A stretch of DNA of 59,796 bases from an uncultured Selenomonadales bacterium (GTDB taxonomy: Bacteria; Bacillota; Negativicutes; Selenomonadales; Selenomonadaceae). The translations under genes were made by a program, and so were the position numbers. Each line of letters opens with the position of its first letter. Position 1 is the first letter of the stretch. Shown here one piece after another: positions 26,807 through 35,512 of this stretch. The stretch covers positions 1-59,796 of the forward strand of contig CAMJRX010000011.1 in NCBI GenBank assembly GCA_946408355.1. The letters are read 5' to 3'. The notes under the pieces are model-generated. The model searched no databases and was not told the DNA's origin. It saw only the letters and a list, made by a program, of their open reading frames with translations.

Positions 26807-29210
26807 TCGCAAGAAAGAATATCTGAAATTCACGTTGCCATATGCGCGAATAATTCACGAACCGGCGATAGTTTTGAACAAAGACGGGAGTTTGCAAACA
26901 ACGTGGAAGTATAGAGGTCCGGACTTGAATTCAGCGATAAAAGAACAGCTGGCGATAATCACACAGCAACTGAACACGTCGTTTCAAGGTTTGGACACGG
27001 GTTGGGTCTTGTATTTTGAGGCACAGCGGGTGGCGTCAACGTCATATGCGACCGACGTGCACTTTCCCGACATAATAACGCGGGCGATGGACGCAGAACG
27101 GAAAAATTTTTTCTCGGACGGCAAACATTTCGAGAGCAATTATTATGCCACAGCTTACTGGATGCCGCCCAACGACCAAGAAGGCAAAATTCGCGAATTA
27201 GTCGTTGAAGGGGCAAAACGTAAAGAAATTTCCGCAGAAGATAACATCGAGGCGTTCGCGGCGGTCGTTGATAAGCTCATGGGAATATTTATGTCGCTGA
27301 AAATCCCCGCGCATTTCTTGAATCAAGACGAAATGTTGACTTATCTGCATTCGTGCGTATCGGACAACCTGCGAGCAATGAAAATGCCAAGTCACCCGTT
27401 GTTATTGGACAGCTACCTTTATGATTCGGATTTTTATGGGGGATTAGAGCCGCGATTGGGTAAAAAGCACGTCAGAGTAATAACGCCGACGGGATATTTG
27501 GGAAATTCGGTGTTTGGAATGTTCGACCGGCTAAATCAACTGGATTTTTCGTATCGGTGGGTAACAAGATTCTATTGCCTTTCAAAACAAGACTCGATAG
27601 AAGAATTGACGCAGATAAAAAAAGGCTGGTACGGAAAAATTAAGCCGTTGTCGGCAATGCTCAAGGAATTGTTGTTTGACAGAGAATCGCCCGAAAACTT
27701 GAACGAAAACGCGGTAATGAAATTTGACGAGGTAAAAGACGCGATAACATCGGTTGAAGCGGACGTAACGAGCTATGGATATTATTCTACCGTGATTGTA
27801 GTCATGGACGAAGATTATGAGGCGGCGAACACGAAGGCGCAACTTGTGGAGCAAACGCTAATCAATCTGGGATTTCGCGCCAAAGTCGAGGATTTGAACG
27901 CGGTAGACGCATGGGCAGGAAGTTTACCGGGCAACGTGGGTAGATTTATTCGCCGCCCAATGGTGTCGTGCGCAAATTTAATCCACATGATGCCAATTTC
28001 GGATATATGGGCAGGAGAGCCGCGAAATAAACATTTTCAAGCCCCGCCGCTGATTTATACGCAAACGGCAGGCAATACACCGTTCAGATTGTCGCTCCAC
28101 GTGGGCGACGTAGGGCACACATTGATAGTCGGACCGACAGGCGCGGGCAAAAGTGTTCAGCTTAACATAATCGCGGCGTCGTTCAGGAAATATAAGGACG
28201 CTAGAATTTTTATTTTCGATAAGGGCGCGTCGTCAATGGTATTGACAGCGGGCGTCGGCGGCAGATTTTTCGATTTAGGCAACGAGACGCAACATTTATC
28301 CTTCCAACCGCTGGCACAAATCGACAACGACAAGGAACGGCAATGGGTTTTGGATTGGCTTTGCGATTTTATTCGGCAGGAAAACGTAAAAATCACGCCT
28401 GAACACAAAAAATTGATATGGAACGCGCTGAATGTTGTTGCATCATACAAAGATAAAAATTTTCGGCGCATGACGAGCCTCGTAAACGCAATTCAATCGG
28501 TCGAACTGAAAACCGCACTGCAACCGCTGACAATTTCCGGCGCATATGGAGAAATCTTTGACGCGGACACAGATAGCTTGCAATTATCATCGTGGCAAGC
28601 GTTCGAGATGGAAAAATTGATGGCGACACCGGCGATAGTCGGTTCAACGCTGATGTATATCTTTCATCGGATAGAACAAAGCTTAACAGGTGCACCAACG
28701 CTGATAATTCTCGATGAATGTTGGGTTTTCTTCGACAATGAACAATTCGCGCAAAAAATTCGCGAGTGGCTAAAAGTATTACGCAAAGCAAATGCGTCGG
28801 TCGTGTTCGCAACACAATCGCTGACCGATATTGTGGAAAGTCCGATATTCTCGACAGTTTTGGAATCGTGTCCAAGTCAAATCTTTTTGCCGAACGATAA
28901 AGCATTGGAAGAATCGCTGAAGGAGAAATATTTCATGTTCGGCTTGAATCAGCGACAAGTGGAAATAATCGCGGGCGCAGTCAAAAAGAAACAATACTAC
29001 TATGTTTCCCCGCTCGGTTGCAGACTTTATGACTTGGCGTTGGAAAATTGCCCAATTTCGCTCGCTTACGTCGCAGTCAACAAAGCCGACAACAAAAAAG
29101 CGACTGAAATCCTCGAACAATACGGACAGGCAGAATTTAATCGGCATTGGCTGGAATATCGGAACGTATCATTGCCGGAAGTGGAAACGGAGCGGAGGAG
29201 ATTCTTTTGA
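26784..29210 (+). CDS. virB4: VirB4/TrbE secretion ATPase
   Basis: This 808-residue ATPase of the VirB4/TrbE family is needed for pilus assembly and substrate transfer. The N-terminal CagE-type domain spans about residues 1-400. Walker A is GPTGAGKS at 450-457 and Walker B is LIILDECWVFF with Asp644 and Glu645. ATQSLTDIVESPI and FLPNDKALEESLKEKY are typical of the C-terminal lobe. ATG 26784 is taken as start, although ATG 26793 and an upstream TTG at 26760 are possible. The stop overlaps the start of the next small membrane-protein gene. Confidence 0.93.
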   Translation: MYRMDRFNRKKEYLKFTLPYARIIHEPAIVLNKDGSLQTTWKYRGPDLNSAIKEQLAIITQQLNTSFQGLDTGWVLYFEAQRVASTSYATDVHFPDIITRAMDAERKNFFSDGKHFESNYYATAYWMPPNDQEGKIRELVVEGAKRKEISAEDNIEAFAAVVDKLMGIFMSLKIPAHFLNQDEMLTYLHSCVSDNLRAMKMPSHPLLLDSYLYDSDFYGGLEPRLGKKHVRVITPTGYLGNSVFGMFDRLNQLDFSYRWVTRFYCLSKQDSIEELTQIKKGWYGKIKPLSAMLKELLFDRESPENLNENAVMKFDEVKDAITSVEADVTSYGYYSTVIVVMDEDYEAANTKAQLVEQTLINLGFRAKVEDLNAVDAWAGSLPGNVGRFIRRPMVSCANLIHMMPISDIWAGEPRNKHFQAPPLIYTQTAGNTPFRLSLHVGDVGHTLIVGPTGAGKSVQLNIIAASFRKYKDARIFIFDKGASSMVLTAGVGGRFFDLGNETQHLSFQPLAQIDNDKERQWVLDWLCDFIRQENVKITPEHKKLIWNALNVVASYKDKNFRRMTSLVNAIQSVELKTALQPLTISGAYGEIFDADTDSLQLSSWQAFEMEKLMATPAIVGSTLMYIFHRIEQSLTGAPTLIILDECWVFFDNEQFAQKIREWLKVLRKANASVVFATQSLTDIVESPIFSTVLESCPSQIFLPNDKALEESLKEKYFMFGLNQRQVEIIAGAVKKKQYYYVSPLGCRLYDLALENCPISLAYVAVNKADNKKATEILEQYGQAEFNRHWLEYRNVSLPEVETERRRFF

Positions 29211-29341
29211 TAACAGGATTTTTGATATTGGTGATGTTTTATATCGCGTACAGATTAAATCGCGACGAAGGAATAATCGTAATGTTGCAGGAACGAGTTG
29301 CAGAGCTTGAAAACGACGCGAAGTCTCAAGAGGACAACTAA
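29207..29341 (+). CDS. small single-pass membrane protein, unknown
   Basis: This 44-residue protein has one membrane segment (FLILVMFYIAYRL) and a short C-terminal coiled coil (MLQERVAELENDAKSQ). TTG 29207 follows CGGAGGAG at seven bases, and the start codon overlaps the virB4 stop by four bases. A longer in-frame reading from 29147 lacks this site. The small size, coupling to virB4 and membrane topology suggest a secretion-channel accessory. No family is recognised. Confidence 0.6.
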   Translation: MITGFLILVMFYIAYRLNRDEGIIVMLQERVAELENDAKSQEDN

Positions 29342-29348
29342 AAATTGC

Positions 29349-29378
29349 AGTCGGTCGAGAAAATAGACCGACTTTTTT
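29349..29378 (+). terminator. rho-independent terminator after the virB2-virB4 operon
   Basis: AGTCGGTC at 29349-29356 pairs perfectly with GACCGACT at 29366-29373, followed by T to 29378. Promoter module copy 5 begins 15 bases later. Confidence 0.9.
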
Positions 29379-29392
29379 GTTGCGCAGAGAAA

Positions 29393-29437
29393 AAAGCAAA
29401 AAAATAAGAATTTGGGCGGCAGAATTTCAATTACAAT
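29393..29437 (+). promoter_or_regulatory. promoter-like module, copy 5 (upstream of virB1)
   Basis: This is copy 5 of the module: AAAGCAAAAAAATAAGAA from 29393, TTGGGC at 29412-29417, 14 bases, then TACAAT at 29432-29437. Together with the terminator just before it, it defines a new transcription unit. Confidence 0.65.
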
Positions 29438-29464
29438 TTCTAAAACATATGAAGGAGGCAGCTT

Positions 29465-29998
29465 ATGAAAAAATTTTTATTGGCTCTGACGATTTCGCTG
29501 TCAATGATAGGAAATGTGGAAGCGGCGGAACTTTACGAAGTGATTCATCGTGAAGTTAGCTACTTCAATCCGAACGACAGGGAAAGTGCGTGGATAACAC
29601 AGGCGATTTTATATGCGTCGAGTGAATATCAAGTCGACCCGATTTTAATCACGGCAGTAATGGAGGCGGAGAGCGGTTTTAATTTCAAATCGACAAGTCC
29701 GGTCGGGGCAATAGGTTTAATGCAACTTATGCCGGAGACAGCGAACGCAATCGGCGTCAATCCGTACAATCCGCTGGAAAATATACTCGGCGGCGCGATT
29801 TATTTACGAAACCAACTCGAACGATTCGCAGATTACGGAAAATATTCAGTGACAGACGCAGTAGCGGCGTACAATGCCGGACCGCAAGCCGTGATAAATG
29901 CTGGCGGTGTGCCGAATTATTCCGAGACGCGCCAATACGTCGTCAAGGTAGCGAAGAATTATCAAAAAATACTTCAGATGATGAACGGGGCAGAATGA
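29465..29998 (+). CDS. virB1: VirB1-type lytic transglycosylase
   Basis: This 177-residue exported soluble lytic transglycosylase locally opens peptidoglycan for the secretion channel. It has a signal peptide (MKKFLLALTISLSMIG with cleavage near VEAAE), then an SLT fold with catalytic Glu69 in MEAESGF, followed by GAIGLMQLMPETA and AVAAYNAGPQAV. AAGGAGG precedes the ATG. Its stop overlaps the start of the following 56-residue gene. Confidence 0.94.
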   Translation: MKKFLLALTISLSMIGNVEAAELYEVIHREVSYFNPNDRESAWITQAILYASSEYQVDPILITAVMEAESGFNFKSTSPVGAIGLMQLMPETANAIGVNPYNPLENILGGAIYLRNQLERFADYGKYSVTDAVAAYNAGPQAVINAGGVPNYSETRQYVVKVAKNYQKILQMMNGAE

Positions 29999-30165
29999 TG
30001 AAGATTAAAGGCGTTTTGAAGAAAAAATATCCGCCGAACGCGGGCAGCTTGAACAAAAAGTCCGCAAACAAGCTTGTAATTGTCAAATATGCGACGGAAA
30101 AGGAGCGGGAGCAATACGAAAAAGAAATACGGTCGGTGAAGTCCATTTTTGACGGAATAGTTTAG
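29995..30165 (+). CDS. small basic protein, unknown
   Basis: This 56-residue basic protein has no signal peptide or membrane segment. It begins KIKGVLKKKYPPNAG and ends with an amphipathic helix (TEKEREQYEKEIRSVKSIF). ATG 29995 overlaps the virB1 stop codon; ATG 29998 is also possible. CGGGG lies a few bases upstream. It is followed 11 bases later by virB5. The tight packing supports a real gene, but no function can be assigned. Confidence 0.5.
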   Translation: MMKIKGVLKKKYPPNAGSLNKKSANKLVIVKYATEKEREQYEKEIRSVKSIFDGIV

Positions 30166-30176
30166 GGGGACGAAAA

Positions 30177-30926
30177 ATGAAGTGGTTAAAGAAAACAGCG
30201 GTGGTATCGTGCGCAGTCGGAGTGTTGGCAAGTTTTACAGCAATGGTACCAACAAGTCACAGCACAGAGGCAGCAATCGCGGTCTTCGACGCAAAAAATA
30301 TCGAAGAGGCAATTAAAATAGCGATTCAAACCGCGAAAATCTTGACTGAGGAACAAAAACAGCTGGCGTTGCAAATTTTGAACATGAAAAAGTTGGATGT
30401 CTCGATGTTGGAAGAATTGATGAGACGCAACGCGGAAAAAGAAAAAGCTCCGTTGTCGGGCGATATGCTGATGCCGCCTGGATTGCTCAATGATGATAGC
30501 AAATCGGTCGGAGCTTTGTGGGACGAGCGCATTGGCAATATCGAAGATGTTATCAACGGAAACATGACGGTCTATGATATGGTCGTTCAGGAGCAAAAGC
30601 GGCAAAAGGCAATTCACGAAGCGAGTAAAAGCACGGCGCAAGCCGCTCAGCAAACGATTCAACTCGACAGACAAAACATGGAGGACGCCAAAAAAGCACT
30701 TGAGGCGTCAAACAAGGCTGAAGGTCAACAACAAGTATTACAAGCCGGAAATTATCTGCTGTATGACATTTTGCAAAGCGTGTCTGCTGGAAATAGGGCG
30801 CGTGCTCATATGGCAGCATCAATGGCGGCTTATTACGACTCGAAGATACAGGAGCAAGCCGAGAGCGAAAGAATCCTTGCCAACTCGACTAACCTTTCCA
30901 AAAAATGGGTAGAAAATTCAAGGTAG
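30177..30926 (+). CDS. virB5: VirB5/TrbJ-type minor pilus protein
   Basis: This 249-residue exported helical protein has a signal peptide (MKWLKKTAVVSCAVGVLASF), IAVFDAKNIEEAIKIA at the mature N-terminus as in TrbJ, long helices, and a C-terminal NKAEGQQQVLQAGNYLLYDI segment that corresponds to the conserved Q-A-x-N-Q-L-L region of TrbJ proteins. VirB5/TrbJ sits at the pilus tip or stabilises pilin assembly. GGGGGA precedes the ATG. Confidence 0.82.
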   Translation: MKWLKKTAVVSCAVGVLASFTAMVPTSHSTEAAIAVFDAKNIEEAIKIAIQTAKILTEEQKQLALQILNMKKLDVSMLEELMRRNAEKEKAPLSGDMLMPPGLLNDDSKSVGALWDERIGNIEDVINGNMTVYDMVVQEQKRQKAIHEASKSTAQAAQQTIQLDRQNMEDAKKALEASNKAEGQQQVLQAGNYLLYDILQSVSAGNRARAHMAASMAAYYDSKIQEQAESERILANSTNLSKKWVENSR

Positions 30927-30936
30927 GGTGAGATTC

Positions 30937-32733
30937 ATGGAGAGAAAAAAATTTATTCTGCCAACCGCCTTGATTTTGAGCTTTTTGGTCGTGAACGAAG
31001 TCAGCGTGGCAAATGCGGCGTATGTTTTCGATAACAACGCGGCAGTGACGGAGATAGCGGGCGGCTTATCGGGTGGCGGAGCGGGCTTTGGAACAACATT
31101 TCAAACGCAAGTGAGCAATTTGAGCAAAGGCTTGCTGGCGTCGGCGAAAATTATCGCGGTGATAATGACGGCGGCGGCAGGTTGCATGGTTTGTTTCGGA
31201 ATAAATGACGGCAAGAAAACATTTTGGAATTGGATACTGGGAATAGGACTAGCGATAAATTTCGGTGATTTGATTCTGAATTTGTGGAGCGTGGAAAGTG
31301 TCTATGCGCCGACGAAAATCGAAGATTACAAATTGCTGATGAAAAGCGAGGATGATCCGTCGGTAGATATTTTAAGCCCGTTCATGCGCTACTATATCAG
31401 CGTGATAATGAGCGGCGCGGCGGTCATTGCTCCCTACACGGTAAATCTGACATTGTTGCTAGCAATGATAGACGGTGCAATCAAAGTAGCATTCGATTTA
31501 ATATCGGGTGACAAGATAAAATTTTTAGTAATGATGATATTAAAAGTCGGTTTCTTCATTTTCTTGATAAACAGCTGGGTAGGAACGAATTCGAGTTATC
31601 AGCTAATGCCCGCGCTGAGTTCGGGCTTTGAGACAATGGGCTACACGGCGGGCGGCGCAGAAGAAATGATTAAAGAGTACGACCGAGCGAATCCCGATTC
31701 AAATATCGAAATGCAATCGAATCAAATCGTGACAAACGCGCTGAATTTCTTCAACATCTTTTGGGAACACGCGCAACAACAAAATTTGTTGACGATATTT
31801 ATCGGGTTGGTATGCGTAGTGGCGGCGGTCGTGATTTTGTTCCTGACGGCGTTAGAAATGTTCATGGTGCGGATAGAATTTTGGACAATGGCGTTGATAA
31901 CGATACCGCTTTTGCCGTTCGGCGTGATAAGTCAGCTGAAATTTTTGTCGGATAAAGCAATCGGCACTATGTTCAACTTAGCGATAAAAATATTCGTGGT
32001 GGCGTTCATCTCGACACTTTCGGTAAATATATTGACGGGCTTGGTAGACAACGCAAGAGAAACAGCGACATCAAGCGATTTTATTGGCAACATCAGCTAT
32101 TTCTTGCAAGTCTTGTTGTACGCGCTGATTCTGTTCTACATGACGAAGAAAATTCCGGAATTGGTGTCGGGACTTTTATCTGGCAATCCGTCATTAAGCG
32201 GCGGTAGCATGAAAGAAATGGCGATGAGTGCGGCTCGTGGCGCGGCAAATGCAGTTTCCAGAGGTGGCGGATTCGCCGGAGCGGTCGCTGGCGGCATGAA
32301 AGCATTGTCGGAAGCAGCCGGACCGATGGCGCAATACGGCGGCAAAGGAAATTTCGGAGCAAACGCGCTGAGCTTTGCAAATGCGGCAGGCGGAAAAGCA
32401 ATGTCGATGATGGGGCAAGCAGTAAAAGCTGGTACGAATACGGCAATGTACAGAAATCCTGCGTATCAAGGCTATCAAGATACAATTTCGCTTTTGGGAA
32501 ATAAATCAAACGGGTTATTAACGAAACCAAATGCAAATGGCGGCGGCGTTACTCCTAAAGAGATGTTGCAGAATTTAAGCGGTAGTCAACCTGCGACGAC
32601 TGCGACACAAAAAATTTCTGATACAGCGACTTCGGTAAAAAATCTTTCATCAGTTGCGGCTCAAGGCATTTCGAGCACGGCGAGCAATATAAAGAACACT
32701 GTGCAAGAGTTAAGTCGCAAAGTTAAAAAGTAG
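30937..32733 (+). CDS. virB6: VirB6/TrbL polytopic channel protein with pilin-like N-terminus
   Basis: This 598-residue inner-membrane protein is of the TrbL/VirB6 type. A signal-like segment is followed by a Gly-rich stretch and two hydrophobic helices (IIAVIMTAAAGCMVCFGI and WILGIGLAINFGDLIL) that look like a VirB2/TrbC pilin domain. Next come several TrbL-type membrane helices, including FLTALEMFMVRIEFWTMAL then IPLLPFGVISQLKF, typical of TrbL. The tail (about 420-598) is low-complexity Gly/Ala/Ser. ATG 30937 follows AGGGTGAG; a GTG at 30928 would overlap that site. The pilin-like N-terminus could reflect a fusion or the normal architecture of this branch. Confidence 0.85.
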   Translation: MERKKFILPTALILSFLVVNEVSVANAAYVFDNNAAVTEIAGGLSGGGAGFGTTFQTQVSNLSKGLLASAKIIAVIMTAAAGCMVCFGINDGKKTFWNWILGIGLAINFGDLILNLWSVESVYAPTKIEDYKLLMKSEDDPSVDILSPFMRYYISVIMSGAAVIAPYTVNLTLLLAMIDGAIKVAFDLISGDKIKFLVMMILKVGFFIFLINSWVGTNSSYQLMPALSSGFETMGYTAGGAEEMIKEYDRANPDSNIEMQSNQIVTNALNFFNIFWEHAQQQNLLTIFIGLVCVVAAVVILFLTALEMFMVRIEFWTMALITIPLLPFGVISQLKFLSDKAIGTMFNLAIKIFVVAFISTLSVNILTGLVDNARETATSSDFIGNISYFLQVLLYALILFYMTKKIPELVSGLLSGNPSLSGGSMKEMAMSAARGAANAVSRGGGFAGAVAGGMKALSEAAGPMAQYGGKGNFGANALSFANAAGGKAMSMMGQAVKAGTNTAMYRNPAYQGYQDTISLLGNKSNGLLTKPNANGGGVTPKEMLQNLSGSQPATTATQKISDTATSVKNLSSVAAQGISSTASNIKNTVQELSRKVKK

Positions 32734-32748
32734 AAGGGAGATTAAGCG

Positions 32749-34632
32749 ATGAAACGTGTCATAGCGGTTGTGGCGTTGATATTGAATTTGCTAGTGGGAC
32801 ACGCTTTAGCCGCTTACGACCCCGAATATGGTGACGAGGCTGGAAATTTACCAGCATTTACGGTGTTAAATCCTCTGGATGGTTCTTTGATAATAACGTC
32901 GGAGTTTTCGCTTATAGGTCGTGAACATCCGGTGTTTGGAAGTGTGAGACCGCATAAAGGCACAGATTTAGGCGCAGACACAGGCGCGAATATTTATGCG
33001 TCGCTGAACGGCACAATAACATATTCGGGCTGGGCGGAAGGCTACGGCAACGTCGTTTATATTCTTTCGCGAGTCGGCAATTACAACGTTGAAACGAGAT
33101 ACGCGCATTGCTCAGCACTTTTGGTTAGCGCAAATACTCAAGTATCTGCGGGCACGATAATAGCGAAAGTTGGCTCAACGGGTTGGGCTACCGGTCCGCA
33201 TCTTCACTTTGAGATTCGTATAAACGGCGAACCGGTTAATCCTAGACGCTATTTGAAAGGCTTACCGCCGTCGAGTGGAACAGGTTACGGCACTTTGCCC
33301 GATTCAATCAAAAATATTTTCGACGCGGCTTATGATTTTGGCAAACCTCTGCGCGAAGTAATAGAAAAAGTCGGCGAGCAATGTCAAGAGGCTCTAAAAA
33401 GGTTAATCGGTGTCGGTAAATGGTTGATGATTGTGTTGATAACGATAGATTTGGCAATCAGCATGAGTTTGTACGTTACGGACAGCGAAAATGGCATAGA
33501 TTTTTTCCAAAGGATAGCTTATAAGCTGATGTTTTACGTCGTGCTGATATATTTTCTGCTGAACTGGAGTGACGGTGTAGCGAATTTTGCGAAAGAAATG
33601 TTCACAGGCTTTGGCGGCATGATGATGGGGGCGAGCGGCGCAGAGGCAATGGAGGCAGTCTCCGACCCAATGGACATCGTTTCAAAGGGCGTGCACATAA
33701 TCGCGCCGATTTACAACGAGTTGTTCAAAATTCATAGCGTCATGGACTTAATGTCGAAAATTGCGCTGTGGTTGCCGTCATTATTCTTCGCAGTGATACT
33801 GACAATATGCTTTTTCGCGATAGCACTGCAGATGACGCTGGCTTATTTGGAGTTTTATATCGCAATGGTATCGAGTTTCACAACATTTTTCCTGTCGGGC
33901 TTGAAACAAACGCGGAAATTTGCGGCGAACGGTATTAACGGAGTATTTGCGGTGTCAATTAAGCTGATGTTCTTCTGTATGTTCTCGTTGATGTTGCAGA
34001 TGATGATGAAAAATATCGTGGTGGAAGATTTTTACACAATCGGCGGGAACGTGACGAAGGTTGAAAGCTCTGCGGGCGCGTCAAGCGGTGCGATAACCTC
34101 AATCGACCAACTTATGGCTCATATTCGGGTTGTAGAATCGAGTAACAGATATTATGTCGATAATGGACTCGGATATTTCGGCGCGTATCAGATTGACTAC
34201 GCGAATTACGACAACTGGACGCATTGGACGGAAGATTTTGTAGCGAACGGCGGAATGTTGGAGACTTCGCCGGTTACGGCTGAAGAGCCACACGGACCGG
34301 CATGGACGCCCAATAATCAAGACAACATTGCCAGATATATTTTGACGGGCTACTACAAAAAGTACGGTTCGTATGAAATGGCGGCGCGATGTTGGAATCA
34401 AGGCGAGGGCGGCAGAAATAATTCTGACGCTGACATTTATTGGGCGAAAGTATCGGGCGTTGACCCTGCAACTGGCGGATATACTGCTCCGCAGGTTACA
34501 ATTAACATGATTTTGCTATTCAAGATAACATTTGTGGCGATGATGTTCGTTTACATGGGCAGTCGCGTTTCAAAACTGGTGCTCAAGCAATTTGGCAGCA
34601 GTGGATTCAGTTTCACGGGAGGAGGCGCATAA
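32749..34632 (+). CDS. fusion: M23 endopeptidase, VirB6-like membrane region, lysozyme-like domain
   Basis: This 627-residue multidomain protein starts with a signal peptide (to about residue 22). Residues about 45-170 form an M23 (LytM) peptidoglycan endopeptidase with complete metal and catalytic residues: His69 and Asp73 in HKGTDLG, His120 in RYAHCS, and HLHFE with His153. Several membrane helices follow (about 223-430, including WLMIVLITIDLAISMSLYV). An exported domain at about 450-580 has VVESSNRYYVDN with Glu463, GYFGAYQI, and AARCWNQGEGG, the layout of a transglycosylase/lysozyme fold. A last membrane helix and a Gly-rich end close the protein. It would carry two wall-cutting activities on one channel-type scaffold, next to VirB1 and VirB6. 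Assignment of the third domain rests on motif layout only. Confidence 0.8.
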   Translation: MKRVIAVVALILNLLVGHALAAYDPEYGDEAGNLPAFTVLNPLDGSLIITSEFSLIGREHPVFGSVRPHKGTDLGADTGANIYASLNGTITYSGWAEGYGNVVYILSRVGNYNVETRYAHCSALLVSANTQVSAGTIIAKVGSTGWATGPHLHFEIRINGEPVNPRRYLKGLPPSSGTGYGTLPDSIKNIFDAAYDFGKPLREVIEKVGEQCQEALKRLIGVGKWLMIVLITIDLAISMSLYVTDSENGIDFFQRIAYKLMFYVVLIYFLLNWSDGVANFAKEMFTGFGGMMMGASGAEAMEAVSDPMDIVSKGVHIIAPIYNELFKIHSVMDLMSKIALWLPSLFFAVILTICFFAIALQMTLAYLEFYIAMVSSFTTFFLSGLKQTRKFAANGINGVFAVSIKLMFFCMFSLMLQMMMKNIVVEDFYTIGGNVTKVESSAGASSGAITSIDQLMAHIRVVESSNRYYVDNGLGYFGAYQIDYANYDNWTHWTEDFVANGGMLETSPVTAEEPHGPAWTPNNQDNIARYILTGYYKKYGSYEMAARCWNQGEGGRNNSDADIYWAKVSGVDPATGGYTAPQVTINMILLFKITFVAMMFVYMGSRVSKLVLKQFGSSGFSFTGGGA

Positions 34633-34633
34633 A

Positions 34634-35503
34634 ATGAGCGTTAAGAAAAAATTTTTAGCAGTGTTAGGCGCAGGATTTATCAGCGGATATGGTTTAGTTG
34701 CGTATGCTCATATAATTCCAGGCGTTGATGAGCCGTTTAATCCCGCCGCTTACTACAGCTTGACGGAAATATCGTGGGCAGACAGTCCATCACCGTATGC
34801 GTTGAAAGATTTAGCGAGCAATGGCGGTAGCGTGTTCGATTATACGAGGTACATTAAATCAATCCTTTTTGGTGACAAGTTTGAAAAGATTGCTGAAACC
34901 GATGCTGACAAGACAAAGACCGATGAAATAAATTCCACGCCGTTTGCTGAGGAAATATTTGCTGAAACGTCGGCGGCATTGAAAGTTATTGGCATTGGCA
35001 CAGAAAAAGTTGCTCGAACGGCAACGATAGACGAAACAAATCCTTATTTGCGGCAGGGAAACGACGACCATTGGGATTCTTATGACCAAAACGCCTATTC
35101 TCGGCATGAAAAATACAAGTGGCTTGATGACACGTACAAAAACTTCACCGACGGCGCGAAAGCTGAAATTATCGAGACGGAAAAGACGATAGAGGCGGCA
35201 AAAAAGATTTTTGAGCACACAAACGCGGCTGAAGGGCATTTGCAAATGTATCAAGCGCAAAATGAGTTGAAAACGCTGTTGGCATACGAATTGGCGCGTC
35301 AAAATGCTCTGGATTCAAATTTAGCGCAACTGCAAGCGGTAAATCAGGCGAACGAGTACGATGAGACGGTTGAATCGTCTTACATTGATTCAATCACGAA
35401 ATTTGACGTTATCGACCCGTATGACGCCGTGAATTTTCAACTGCTCAAAGAAGAATTTGAGTACGAGAAACCAAAACTGTCGGGAATGCCAGATTTCAGA
35501 TGA
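34634..35503 (+). CDS. second VirB5/TrbJ-like exported protein
   Basis: This 289-residue exported protein has a signal peptide (MSVKKKFLAVLGAGFISGYG, cleavage near AYAHII), an N-terminal region with FDYTRYIKSI, and a helical C-terminal half. The segment TNAAEGHLQMYQAQNELKTL then AYELARQNALDSNLAQLQA resembles the TrbJ/VirB5 C-terminal region. GGGAGGAGG precedes ATG 34634, two bases after the fusion-protein stop; an in-frame start at 34592 lies inside that gene. It may form a distinct tip or adhesin component beside the first VirB5. Confidence 0.65.
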   Translation: MSVKKKFLAVLGAGFISGYGLVAYAHIIPGVDEPFNPAAYYSLTEISWADSPSPYALKDLASNGGSVFDYTRYIKSILFGDKFEKIAETDADKTKTDEINSTPFAEEIFAETSAALKVIGIGTEKVARTATIDETNPYLRQGNDDHWDSYDQNAYSRHEKYKWLDDTYKNFTDGAKAEIIETEKTIEAAKKIFEHTNAAEGHLQMYQAQNELKTLLAYELARQNALDSNLAQLQAVNQANEYDETVESSYIDSITKFDVIDPYDAVNFQLLKEEFEYEKPKLSGMPDFR

Positions 35504-35512
35504 GGCTTGACG

